This document shows positions 8,499-16,667 of a stretch of DNA of 64,000 nucleotides, in pieces. Both the position numbers and the translations under genes were made by a program. Numbering within the stretch: the stretch's first letter is position 1; every line of letters starts with the position of its first letter. The notes below the pieces were generated by a model. It was not told the DNA's origin. It saw nothing but the letters and a program-made list of their open reading frames with translations, and ran no database searches. The stretch covers positions 744,001 through 808,000 of the forward strand of contig NZ_CP145809.1 of the NCBI RefSeq assembly GCF_038049925.1, given 5' to 3'. The DNA comes from Georgenia sp. M64. Its GTDB lineage: Bacteria > Actinomycetota > Actinomycetes > Actinomycetales > Actinomycetaceae.

Positions 8499-9754
8499 GC
8501 GGCTCGTCCGCGGCGCACGTCCCCGGCCCCGGGCCCGGCGTGCCCGCCGAACGGCGCCGGGCCGACCGTGCCGCCTGGGCCACGTTCGCCGTCTTCACCC
8601 TCAACGGGCTCGTCTTCGCCAACTGGGTCTCCCGCCTGCCCGCCGTGCGCGACGCCCTCGACCTCACCCCGGCGCGCCTGGGGATCCTGCTGCTGGTGGG
8701 CTCGGTCGGCTCGGTCCTGGCGCTGCCCCTGACCGGGGCGGTCGTCCAGCGCATCGGGACGCGCCGCACCGTCGTCCTGGCCGCGACCCTCAACGTCGTC
8801 TCCTTCGCGCTCGTCGCCGTCGCGGTCGGCATCGGTGAGGTGGGGCTCCTCGCCCCCGCGCTGTTCGCCGCCCAGGCAGGGATCGCCGCGTGGGACGTCT
8901 CGATGAACCTCGAGGGCGGAGCGGTCGAGCAGGCCCTGGGCCGGGCGATCATGCCGCGGTTCCACGCCGGGTTCTCCCTCGGGACGGTGCTCGGGGCGGG
9001 GATGGGCGCCCTGGCCGCCCTCGCGGGGATCTCCGTGACGGTGCACCTGCTCGTCGTCCTGGGCCTGATCTACGTGGCGGTCCTGCTCAGCGTGCGCTCG
9101 TTCCTGCCCGACCCGCCACTCGCGGCTGCGGCGGATCGCCACCACGGCTGGCGCACCACCTTCCGCGCCTGGACCGAGCGCCGCACCCTGCTCGTCGGGC
9201 TCGTCGTGCTCGCCGCCGCCCTCACCGAGGGCGCCGCGAACGACTGGCTCGCCCTGGCCGTCGTGGACGGCTTCGGCACCACGAACGCGGTGGGCGCGGT
9301 CGGGTTCGGCATCTTCGTCACGGCCATGACGGCGATGCGCCTGGTGGGCACCGAGCTCCTCGACCGGTACGGCCGGGTGCCGGTCCTGCGCCTGTCCACC
9401 GCGCTGGCCCTGGTGGGGCTGCTGCTGTTCACCCTGGCGCCCGCGATGCTGCCGGCGCTGGCCGGGGCGGTGCTGTGGGGCCTGGGGGCGGCGCTGGGCT
9501 TCCCCGTGGGCATGTCCGCGGCGAGCGACGAGCCCGTGCACGCCGCCGCCCGGGTCTCCGTCGTCTCCTCCATCGGCTACACGGCGTTCCTCGCCGGCCC
9601 ACCGCTGCTGGGCCTGCTCGCCGAGCAGGTCGGCTACCGGCTCTCGCTGCTCGCCATCGCCGTCCCGCTGGTGCTGGGCCTGGCCCTGGTGCCGGCCGCC
9701 CGGCCGATCGGCGCGGCGGCCCGCGAGGAGGAACCCCGCCCCTCCCGGCCGTAG
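8495..9754 (+). CDS. Major facilitator superfamily transporter
   Basis: The 419-residue protein has about twelve hydrophobic segments, with an MFS-like A motif region around the second and third helices (VVQRIGTRRTVV). The GTG at 8495 overlaps the dehydratase stop and is chosen over the much longer open frame back to 7961, which covers the real dehydratase genes. The substrate is unknown. Related actinobacterial proteins are usually annotated only as MFS permeases. Its place between the dehydratase pair and murB suggests co-transcription rather than a shared pathway. Confidence 0.88.
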   Translation: MSGSSAAHVPGPGPGVPAERRRADRAAWATFAVFTLNGLVFANWVSRLPAVRDALDLTPARLGILLLVGSVGSVLALPLTGAVVQRIGTRRTVVLAATLNVVSFALVAVAVGIGEVGLLAPALFAAQAGIAAWDVSMNLEGGAVEQALGRAIMPRFHAGFSLGTVLGAGMGALAALAGISVTVHLLVVLGLIYVAVLLSVRSFLPDPPLAAAADRHHGWRTTFRAWTERRTLLVGLVVLAAALTEGAANDWLALAVVDGFGTTNAVGAVGFGIFVTAMTAMRLVGTELLDRYGRVPVLRLSTALALVGLLLFTLAPAMLPALAGAVLWGLGAALGFPVGMSAASDEPVHAAARVSVVSSIGYTAFLAGPPLLGLLAEQVGYRLSLLAIAVPLVLGLALVPAARPIGAAAREEEPRPSRP

Positions 9755-9763
9755 CCTGGGTGC

Positions 9764-10942
9764 ATGGCCGAAACCACCACGCCCGGCACGGACCCCGCCG
9801 GCGCCGCCCTCGCCGAGCGGCCCGTCGGCCCCCGGCCCACGCTCGCCGACCTCACCACCCTGCGTGTGGGCGGCCCGGTCGCGGCCTACGCCGAGACGCA
9901 CAGCGAGGCCGAGCTCGTCGACGCCGTCCGCGGCGCCGACGAGGCGGGGACCCCGCTGCTCGTCCTCGGCGGCGGCTCGAACGTCCTCGCCGCCGACGCC
10001 GGGTTCGACGGCATCGTCGTGCGTGACGCGCGGCGCGGCGTCGACGGCGTCGCCGACTCCTCCTGCGCCGGTGCCAACGTCGTCGTGCCCGCCGGCCAGC
10101 CGTGGGACGAGGTGGTGGCCACCGCCGTCGCCGAGGGGTGGATGGGCGTCGAGGCGCTCTCGGGGATCCCCGGGTCCACCGGGGCCACGCCGGTGCAGAA
10201 CGTCGGCGCCTACGGCCAGGAGGTCGCCGAGACGCTGTCGTCGGTGCGCGTGTACGACCGGCTCGAGCGGCGCACCCGGCTCCTCGCCGTCGGCGAGCTC
10301 GGCCTGGGCTACCGCACGTCGCTGCTCAAGCGCTCCCTCACCGACGGGACCGGGGGGCGGCCCTGGGGACCCACCGGGCGTTACGTCGTCCTCGACGTCA
10401 CCTTCCAGCTGCGCCTGGCAACCCTCTCGGCGCCGGTGCGGTACGCCGAGCTCGCCCGGAGCCTCGGGGTCGACGTCGGGACGCGCGTCCCCGCCGCCGA
10501 GGTCCGCGAGGCGGTCCTGGCCCTGCGCCGGGGCAAGGGCATGGTCCTCGACCCCGAGGACCACGACACCTGGTCGGCCGGCTCGTTCTTCACCAACCCG
10601 GTCCTGCCCGTCGCCCTCGCCGAGGAGCGTCTGCCCGTCGACGCCCCCCGGTTCCCGGTCACCGACCACACCGCCATCGGCCAGATCGGCGGGGCCGCCC
10701 CGGTGGTCGAGGGCCTGGTGAAGACCTCGGCCGCGTGGCTCATCGCCCACGCCGGCTTCGAGAAGGGCTTCGGGGAGGGCCGGGCGACCCTCTCCACCAA
10801 GCACCCCCTCGCCCTGACCAACCGGGGGTCCGCCACGGCGGCCGACCTGCTGGCGCTGGCCCGGACCGTGCGCGACGGCGTCCGGGACCGCTTCGGCATC
10901 GAGCTCGTCCCGGAGCCGGTGCTGGTGGGCCTCGAGCTCTAG
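9764..10942 (+). CDS. murB: UDP-N-acetylmuramate dehydrogenase
   Basis: The 392-residue FAD enzyme reduces enolpyruvyl-UDP-GlcNAc to UDP-MurNAc for peptidoglycan synthesis. The FAD-binding GGGSNV motif is at residues 69-74, the SGIPGSTGATPVQNVGAYGQ block follows, and the catalytic Ser lies in WSAGSFFTNPVL. The protein is longer than E. coli MurB (342), mainly by N- and C-terminal extensions. It starts 9 bp after the MFS gene and its stop overlaps that of the convergent hydrolase by 4 bp. Confidence 0.95.
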   Translation: MAETTTPGTDPAGAALAERPVGPRPTLADLTTLRVGGPVAAYAETHSEAELVDAVRGADEAGTPLLVLGGGSNVLAADAGFDGIVVRDARRGVDGVADSSCAGANVVVPAGQPWDEVVATAVAEGWMGVEALSGIPGSTGATPVQNVGAYGQEVAETLSSVRVYDRLERRTRLLAVGELGLGYRTSLLKRSLTDGTGGRPWGPTGRYVVLDVTFQLRLATLSAPVRYAELARSLGVDVGTRVPAAEVREAVLALRRGKGMVLDPEDHDTWSAGSFFTNPVLPVALAEERLPVDAPRFPVTDHTAIGQIGGAAPVVEGLVKTSAAWLIAHAGFEKGFGEGRATLSTKHPLALTNRGSATAADLLALARTVRDGVRDRFGIELVPEPVLVGLEL

Positions 10943-11691
10943 GGCGAGGTCTCGCCGCCGATCTCGGCGACGGCGTCGAGGATCTGGTCCACCACGGCCG
11001 GGTCGCCCAGCGGACGGAAGTGACCCTGGGCCGCCAGGTCCACGTTGCGGGCACCGGCCAGGCGCGACCTCCCCGGGATGTGGGGGTCCCAGGCGGGGGC
11101 GAGGGAGACGATGCGGGCGTCGACCGACCGCTCGCGGCGCAGCGTCCGCAACGACCTGGCCGTGGGCGACAGGCGGCCCACCGAGGTGAACGGCGGGAAC
11201 ATCCACGCCCAGACGGACCCGCGCCACGGCGTGGCGACGGCGACCATCCCCGCGACCCGGTGCCCGGCGGGGGAGAGCATCGCGGCCTTGCCGACGAGCC
11301 CACCCTTGGAGTGGGCCACGAGGACGACGTCGCGCAGGTCCCGCTCCTCGAGGTAGCGGCGCACGGCCTCCGCGCCCGCCGGCACGTCGCGGCGGTTGAG
11401 CCCGAGCGCCTCGACCACGTGCACCTCGTGCCCGGTGCGGCGCAGCCGGTCCGCGAGCGGGGCGAGGAAGCGCCAGGTCTCGAAGATCCCCGGCAGGAGG
11501 ACCACGGGCGTGCCCGGCCCCTCCGCCACGCGCCCGGCGGCCGCGCCCGGTGCGATCTCCGCCAGCCCGCGCCCGGGCCGGACCTTGGCGGCGAGGTCAC
11601 CGGCGCCCGCACGCACGAGGCGCGAGGTGGCCCAGACGTAGTCCGCGGCCCACGCCCGGGGGCGGGCGAGGAGCGTGCGCCGCCGGCTCAC
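10939..11691 (-). CDS. Alpha/beta hydrolase, lipase-like
   Basis: The 250-residue protein has the nucleophile elbow AHSKGG, an oxyanion-region GIFE after VVLLPG, and a C-terminal His in GHFRPLGDP. The pattern resembles PGAP1/triacylglycerol-lipase-like hydrolases. The GTG at 11689-11691 overlaps the stop of the upstream hydrolase gene (GTGA). The frame stays open further upstream, but that part is the shadow of the neighbour. It is the last gene of a three-gene operon starting with the adenosine deaminase-like gene; the substrate is not known. Confidence 0.82.
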   Translation of the reverse strand: MSRRRTLLARPRAWAADYVWATSRLVRAGAGDLAAKVRPGRGLAEIAPGAAAGRVAEGPGTPVVLLPGIFETWRFLAPLADRLRRTGHEVHVVEALGLNRRDVPAGAEAVRRYLEERDLRDVVLVAHSKGGLVGKAAMLSPAGHRVAGMVAVATPWRGSVWAWMFPPFTSVGRLSPTARSLRTLRRERSVDARIVSLAPAWDPHIPGRSRLAGARNVDLAAQGHFRPLGDPAVVDQILDAVAEIGGETSP

Positions 11692-12656
11692 GGCGCGGCC
11701 ACCGCGCGGGCCGCCGCGACGACGACGTCGGGGTCGTCCACGAGCACGGTGTGCGCGGCCCCCGGGACGGTCACCACCTCCGTCGGGGCGCCGCAGCGCC
11801 GGGCCAGGGTGGCGGACCAGTGGGCGGGCACGAGGGCGTCGTGCTCCCCCCGCACGATGACCACCCGGCCGTGGGGCGAGAGGCGGGTGATCGCGTCCTC
11901 GATCGGGTAGGCCAGCATGACCGGGACGACGTCGAGGAGCCACCGGGTGGTCGTGGCGAGGTAGGCACGCGCCACGAGGCGGACCACCCGCCCCGGCTCG
12001 TGGACGGCGGACTGGACGTAGCGCAGCACCTGACGGCCCAGCGACCGCTCACGGGCGTTGACCGGCGGGCCCACCAGGACCGCCCGGTCGTAGGTCTCGG
12101 GGCGCCGCGCCATGAGCTCCACCACCACCTGTGCGCCCATGGAGTGCCCCACCAGGACAGCCTCACCCACGCCGGACGCCGCCACCACCTGGTGCACCAG
12201 CTCGGCCTGCTCGGGTACCGAGAGGACCGCGGGCGGGGCGGGCAGACCGCGCGAGGCGGGCAGGTCCAGGAGCAGCACCTCCCCGTGCGCGGCCAGGCGC
12301 CGGGCCACCGGCAGGAGGTAGCGCGAGGACAGGCCGGCGCCGTGGACCAGGACGAAGGCGGGACCGGGCGGGCCGGGCATCCGCAACTCGCGCACGAACA
12401 CCTCCCCGACGCGACGGACGGCGACCTCCTGGACCCGCCCCGGTGCGCTCCCGGCGCCGGCCCGTGGGTCCGTGACGGTCGTCGCGCCGTCGGCCGCGGT
12501 GCGGCCCTCGGGAGCCGGTCCCTCGGCCGCTGCGGGTCCCTCGGCTGCCAGGAAACCCTCGGCCGCCGCGGCTCCCCCGGTGGGCGCGCGTCCCTCGACA
12601 TCCCCGGCGGGCGGCTCGACCCGGACGGTGCGCGGGCTCAGGACCGGCCCGGTCAC
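11688..12656 (-). CDS. Alpha/beta hydrolase with low-complexity N-terminus
   Basis: The 322-residue protein has VLVHGAGLSSRYL, the nucleophile elbow GHSMGAQ, an acid residue region RGEHDALVPAHW and the histidine in PGAAHTVLVDDP, a complete alpha/beta hydrolase triad. Residues 15-75 are Ala/Glu/Gly/Pro-rich with degenerate repeats and are unlikely to be part of the fold. The GTG start overlaps the adenosine deaminase stop (GTGA). A shorter protein starting inside the low-complexity part is possible. Confidence 0.82.
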   Translation of the reverse strand: MTGPVLSPRTVRVEPPAGDVEGRAPTGGAAAAEGFLAAEGPAAAEGPAPEGRTAADGATTVTDPRAGAGSAPGRVQEVAVRRVGEVFVRELRMPGPPGPAFVLVHGAGLSSRYLLPVARRLAAHGEVLLLDLPASRGLPAPPAVLSVPEQAELVHQVVAASGVGEAVLVGHSMGAQVVVELMARRPETYDRAVLVGPPVNARERSLGRQVLRYVQSAVHEPGRVVRLVARAYLATTTRWLLDVVPVMLAYPIEDAITRLSPHGRVVIVRGEHDALVPAHWSATLARRCGAPTEVVTVPGAAHTVLVDDPDVVVAAARAVAAP

Positions 12657-13669
12657 GTCGCGAGCCAGGCGTCGACGTCGGCGAGCATGGCCGCCCGGGA
12701 GCGTTCGGTGGCGAGGGAGGCGCGGATGGATCCGCGCGCGAGGTCGGCGAGCGCGTCGTCGTCGAGCCCGTGCTCCTCCCGGGCGATCCGGTACTGGTCG
12801 ACGAGCCGGGAGTGGAAGAGCAACGGGTCGTCCGCACCGAGCGCGACCTGCGCCCCGGCGTCGAGGAGCGCCCGCAGGGGAACGGCACCCGGCCCCGGGT
12901 AGACACCGAGGGAGACGTTGGAGGCCGGGCAGACCTCCAGGGCGATCCCCGCGTCGACGACCCGCGCGAGGAGGTCCGGGTCCTCCGCGCTGCGCACCCC
13001 GTGCCCGAGCCGGACGGGCTTGAGGTGGGCGACGACGTCACGCACGTGCTCGGGCCCGAGCAGCTCCCCGCCGTGGGGCAGACCGGCCAGGCCCGCACGG
13101 CGGGCGATGCGGAACGCCGCGGCCCAGTCGGCGGTGTCGCCGCGCCGCTCGTCGTTGCTCAGGCCGAAGCCGACCACGTCGCCCGGTCCGTCCCCGGCGA
13201 ACCGGGCCGCGAGCCGGGCGAGGGTGCGCGCGTCGAGCGGGTGCCGGGTCCGGGACGCGGCGACGACGACGCCGACCTCCACCCCCGTCGCCGTGCTCGC
13301 CGCGCGGGCCTCGTCGACGACGATCTCCAGGGCCGGCGTCAGGCCACCGACCCAGGGGGCGTAGGAGGTGGGGTCGACCTGGATCTCGAGCCGGCGCGAG
13401 CCCTCGGCGGCGTCGTCCTCGACCGCCTCGCGAACGATCCGGCGCATGGCGTGCTCGGAGCGCACGACCGCGCGTGCGGAGTCGTAGGAGCGCTGGAAGC
13501 GGAACCAGCCGCGCTCGGATGCGGGGACGCGCAACGGGTCGGCGTCGAGGAGGTGATGGGGGAGCCGGACGTTCTGCTCGGCGGCGAGCTCGCGAAGGGT
13601 GGACACGCGCATGGACCCGGTGAAGTGGAGGTGGAGGTGGGCCTTGGGCAGCCGGGTCAGGTCACGCAC
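12653..13669 (-). CDS. Adenosine deaminase family protein
   Basis: The 338-residue amidohydrolase-fold protein starts at GTG 13667-13669 (VRDLTRLPKAHLHLHF). It has the metal-binding HLHLHFTGS motif, then HGGE, LGHGVR and ALGADDPLLF, matching in order the metal and catalytic positions of adenosine deaminases. Adenosine, adenine or a related aminopurine could be the substrate. It is the first gene of an operon with two alpha/beta hydrolases and is read away from the phosphotransferase gene, leaving a 160-bp divergent intergenic region. Confidence 0.85.
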   Translation of the reverse strand: MRDLTRLPKAHLHLHFTGSMRVSTLRELAAEQNVRLPHHLLDADPLRVPASERGWFRFQRSYDSARAVVRSEHAMRRIVREAVEDDAAEGSRRLEIQVDPTSYAPWVGGLTPALEIVVDEARAASTATGVEVGVVVAASRTRHPLDARTLARLAARFAGDGPGDVVGFGLSNDERRGDTADWAAAFRIARRAGLAGLPHGGELLGPEHVRDVVAHLKPVRLGHGVRSAEDPDLLARVVDAGIALEVCPASNVSLGVYPGPGAVPLRALLDAGAQVALGADDPLLFHSRLVDQYRIAREEHGLDDDALADLARGSIRASLATERSRAAMLADVDAWLAT

Positions 13670-13829
13670 CCGGCCGAGTCTGCCATCAGCGCCGCACGGC
13701 CGACGGCGCGGCGGGCCCGGGCACCCTCCCGACGACGGCGGCCGTGCCGGCGCCCCCGGCGTGCCGTGCCGACGCCCCGCGCGGCCGTGTCCGGCCGCCG
13801 GCAGCCGCGCGCTGTGGTCAACTAGGGCC

Positions 13830-15095
13830 ATGAGCGTCCCCGTCTCCGCTCAGCACGAGCCGGCCGACGTCGCCCTGCTGACCGGCCCCGACGCCGGGGC
13901 CATGCTCGCGGACGCCCTCGGGGCGGAGGGGGGCCGACTGGTCGCCTGGCAGGTTCACACCGTCCACCACCGACCGGGCGCCGGGGTGACCGTGGGCTAC
14001 ACCGCCACCGTCGAACGGGCCGCCGAGGGCACCCCGGTGCGCGGCGAGGAGTACCTGTGCGCCACGACCGCCCGACTGAGCCGGCCGGCGGGACCGGGCC
14101 TGGTGCGGCTGGAGCAGGGTCCTGACGGACCCCCCGTCCACCTGTGGCGCCACCCCGCGGACCCCGAGCTGCCCGCGCTGCCCGTCGCCTGCGACCCCGC
14201 GGCGCTGAGCCGCCGCCTCGGCACCCCCGTCACGGTCGAGCTCCTCGCCTACCGGCCCACCAGGCGGGCGGTCCTGCGGGTCCAGGCACGCGAGGAGGAG
14301 TGGCGCACCGCCTACCTCAAGATCGTCCGGCCCTCGGCCGCGGGTCTCTTCGTCGACCGCCACCGGATGCTCGCCGCCGCCGGGGTGCCGGCCCCGCCGG
14401 TGCTGCGCGCCGACGACGACGGGCTGGTCCTCCTCGGCGCCGAGCGCGGGACGCCGCTGGCGAACCTCCTGGCGGAAGGGCTGGGCGAACGCGCCGTGCC
14501 CGTCCTCGACGCGCTCGTGCGCACCCTGGAGGCCCTTCCCCTCCCGCTCGTCGACCTGCCCCGGCGGCCCGCGTGGTCCGAGCGGGCCCAGCACTACGCC
14601 CACGCCGCGGCGACCGTGCTCCCCGAGCACGCGGCCCGGACCCAGGCGCTCGCGGACGGGATCGACCAGCTCCTCGCGGTGACCGACCCCGGGCCGGTCG
14701 TGCCCACCCACGGCGACTTCTACGAGGCGAACATCCTCATGGACCCGGCCGGGCCGACGGTCAGCGCCCTGCTCGACGTCGACGCCGTCGGCCCCGGCCA
14801 CCGGGTCGACGACCTCGCGTGCCTCCTCGGTCACGTCAGCGTCCTGCCGCACCTCGCACCGGCGACCTACCCCCGGGTCCCACCCGTGCTCGCGGCGTGG
14901 ACGCGCCGCTGCGAGGAGCTCGTCGACCCGGTCGCCCTCCACACCCGTGGCGCGGGCGTCGTCCTGTCGCTCGTCGCGGGGGCGCGCCGCACCGACGGCG
15001 CGCACTGGCGCGCCGACGCCGAGGGTCGCCTGGCCCGCGCCGAGGCGTGGCTGGCCCGGGCGCGGGAGATCCAGGCCCAGCGAGGACCGCACTGA
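13830..15095 (+). CDS. Phosphotransferase (APH)-family protein
   Basis: The 421-residue protein has a kinase-like C-terminal half with the catalytic loop THGDFYEANIL and the metal-binding LLDVDAVGPGHRVDD, as in aminoglycoside/choline phosphotransferases. A lysine-containing segment (TAYLKIVRP) could be the ATP-binding lysine. The first 130 residues look like a separate N-terminal region. The substrate is unknown and antibiotic resistance should not be assumed. The ATG at 13830 is chosen; the frame extends upstream to 13599 across the divergent gene. Confidence 0.78.
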   Translation: MSVPVSAQHEPADVALLTGPDAGAMLADALGAEGGRLVAWQVHTVHHRPGAGVTVGYTATVERAAEGTPVRGEEYLCATTARLSRPAGPGLVRLEQGPDGPPVHLWRHPADPELPALPVACDPAALSRRLGTPVTVELLAYRPTRRAVLRVQAREEEWRTAYLKIVRPSAAGLFVDRHRMLAAAGVPAPPVLRADDDGLVLLGAERGTPLANLLAEGLGERAVPVLDALVRTLEALPLPLVDLPRRPAWSERAQHYAHAAATVLPEHAARTQALADGIDQLLAVTDPGPVVPTHGDFYEANILMDPAGPTVSALLDVDAVGPGHRVDDLACLLGHVSVLPHLAPATYPRVPPVLAAWTRRCEELVDPVALHTRGAGVVLSLVAGARRTDGAHWRADAEGRLARAEAWLARAREIQAQRGPH

Positions 15096-15108
15096 GTAGG
15101 AGGACGCC

Positions 15109-15972
15109 ATGATCGCCGTCGTCGGGCCCGGGGCCGTGGGTGGGCTGCTCGCCGCGCTGCTGCACCGGGCGGGTGAGGACGTCGTCGCCGTGGGACGCCC
15201 GGCGAGCGCGGCACGGATCGCGGCCGAGGGGGTGACCGTGCGCTCGGAGCTCTTCGGGGACTTCACCGCCGCCGTCCCGGCCACCACCGCGGTGCCCCGC
15301 GGGGCGGCCGTGGTGCTGGCGGTCAAGGCCTACGGGCTCGCCGACGTCCTGCCCGGGATCCGGGAGGCGCGGGCCCCCGAGGTGCTCGCGCTGCTCAACG
15401 GCGTCGAGCACGCGGCGGCGCTGCGCGACCTGCCCGGGGCGGTGGTCTCCGGCTCGGTCCAGGTCGAGGCGGACCGGGTGGACTCGGTGGTGGTCCAGCG
15501 CGGGCGGTACCTCGTCGTCACGGTCCCCGACGGCGCTGAGCACTCCGCGACCGCCCGCGCGCTGGCCCGCGCGGGTGTGAGCGTGCGCGCCGGTGGCCCC
15601 GAGGCCGAGGTGCTGTGGCGCAAGCTCTCCTTCCTCGCACCCACGGCGCTGCTCACCACGTGGGCGGGCGCCCCGCTGGGCCCCGCCCTGGACCGCGACC
15701 CCGCGGTGACAGACGCCCTGCTGGGCGAGGTCGCCGCGCTGGCCGACGCCCAGGGGTGGCCGACGACGGCGAGCGACATCGGGTCGTTCCTCCGGCGCCT
15801 GCCACCGTCGCTGGAGTCCTCGATGCAGCACGACGCCGCCCGCGGCGGGCCCACCGAGCTCGACGCGGTCGGCGGGGCGCTGGTGCGCCTGGGGCGGGTG
15901 CTGGCGGTCCCGACGCCGACGCTCGAGCGCCTCGTCGCCGAGCTTCAGGCGCGCGGGTCGACCAGCCGGTAG
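15109..15972 (+). CDS. 2-dehydropantoate 2-reductase (ketopantoate reductase family)
   Basis: The 287-residue protein has the NADPH-binding GPGAVG at residues 6-11 and the family pattern LLNGVEH ... LWRKLSFLAPTALLT, where the Lys is the usual catalytic residue. The expected reaction is reduction of ketopantoate to pantoate in the pantothenate/CoA pathway. AGGAGG lies 5 bp before the ATG. The gene follows the phosphotransferase gene by 13 bp and may share its message. Its last 28 bp overlap the convergent response-regulator gene. Confidence 0.87.
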   Translation: MIAVVGPGAVGGLLAALLHRAGEDVVAVGRPASAARIAAEGVTVRSELFGDFTAAVPATTAVPRGAAVVLAVKAYGLADVLPGIREARAPEVLALLNGVEHAAALRDLPGAVVSGSVQVEADRVDSVVVQRGRYLVVTVPDGAEHSATARALARAGVSVRAGGPEAEVLWRKLSFLAPTALLTTWAGAPLGPALDRDPAVTDALLGEVAALADAQGWPTTASDIGSFLRRLPPSLESSMQHDAARGGPTELDAVGGALVRLGRVLAVPTPTLERLVAELQARGSTSR

Positions 15973-16616
15973 CCCATGCCGCGCACGGTGACCACGTGCT
16001 CGGCGCCGATCTTGCGGCGCAGGTAGCGCACGTAGACGTCCACGACGTTCGAGCCGGGGTCGAAGTCGTAGCCCCACACCCGCGAGAGGAGCTGCTCGCG
16101 GGAGAGGACCTGCCCGGGGTGGGTGAGGAACGTCTCGAGCAGGGCGAACTCGCGGGCGGACAGGTCGACCTCCCGCCCCTCGACGCTGGCCCGCCGGGTG
16201 CGCAGGTCCAGGCTGAGCGGACCCGCGGCGAGCGTCGTCGTCTCGCCCGGGGCGACGTCCTGGCGCAGCCGCAGGCGCACGCGCGCGAGGAGCTCCTCGA
16301 ACCGGAACGGCTTGGCCATGTAGTCGTCGGCCCCGCCCTCGAGGGCGGCCACGGTGTCGTCCACCGAGGTGCGGGCGGTGAGGATGATGACGGGGAGGGC
16401 CGAGCCCTCGCCGCGCAGCTGCCGCAAGACCTCGAACCCGTCGACGTCCGGCAGCCCGATGTCGAGGACCATGAGGTCGTAGCCCCCCGTGCGGGCGTGC
16501 GTCAGCGCGTCGGCACCCGTGGTCACGGCGGTCGGCTGGTGGCCCGCTGCGCGCAGCCCCTTCGTGACGAACGACGCGATCCCGGGCTCGTCCTCCACGA
16601 TCAGGATCTGAGCCAT
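15945..16616 (-). CDS. Response regulator, OmpR/PhoB family
   Basis: The 223-residue protein has a receiver domain (acidic pocket Glu8-Asp9, phosphoacceptor Asp52 in LDIGLPD, Lys in YMAKPF) and a C-terminal winged-helix DNA-binding domain ending RGMGYRLVDPRA. It is the regulator partner of the kinase encoded just upstream (51-bp gap). Targets cannot be told from the sequence. The gene end overlaps the convergent reductase gene by 28 bp. Confidence 0.94.
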   Translation of the reverse strand: MAQILIVEDEPGIASFVTKGLRAAGHQPTAVTTGADALTHARTGGYDLMVLDIGLPDVDGFEVLRQLRGEGSALPVIILTARTSVDDTVAALEGGADDYMAKPFRFEELLARVRLRLRQDVAPGETTTLAAGPLSLDLRTRRASVEGREVDLSAREFALLETFLTHPGQVLSREQLLSRVWGYDFDPGSNVVDVYVRYLRRKIGAEHVVTVRGMGYRLVDPRA

Positions 16617-16667
16617 GGTCCTCCTCCCGCGCCCCAGTCTGGCAGGGCGGGGCGGATGCGTGCGCCG

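Noticed and set aside
13830-15095. Aminoglycoside resistance gene
   Set aside because: The fold is shared by many non-resistance kinases, the gene lies in a core metabolic setting, and no specific APH subclass motif was seen.
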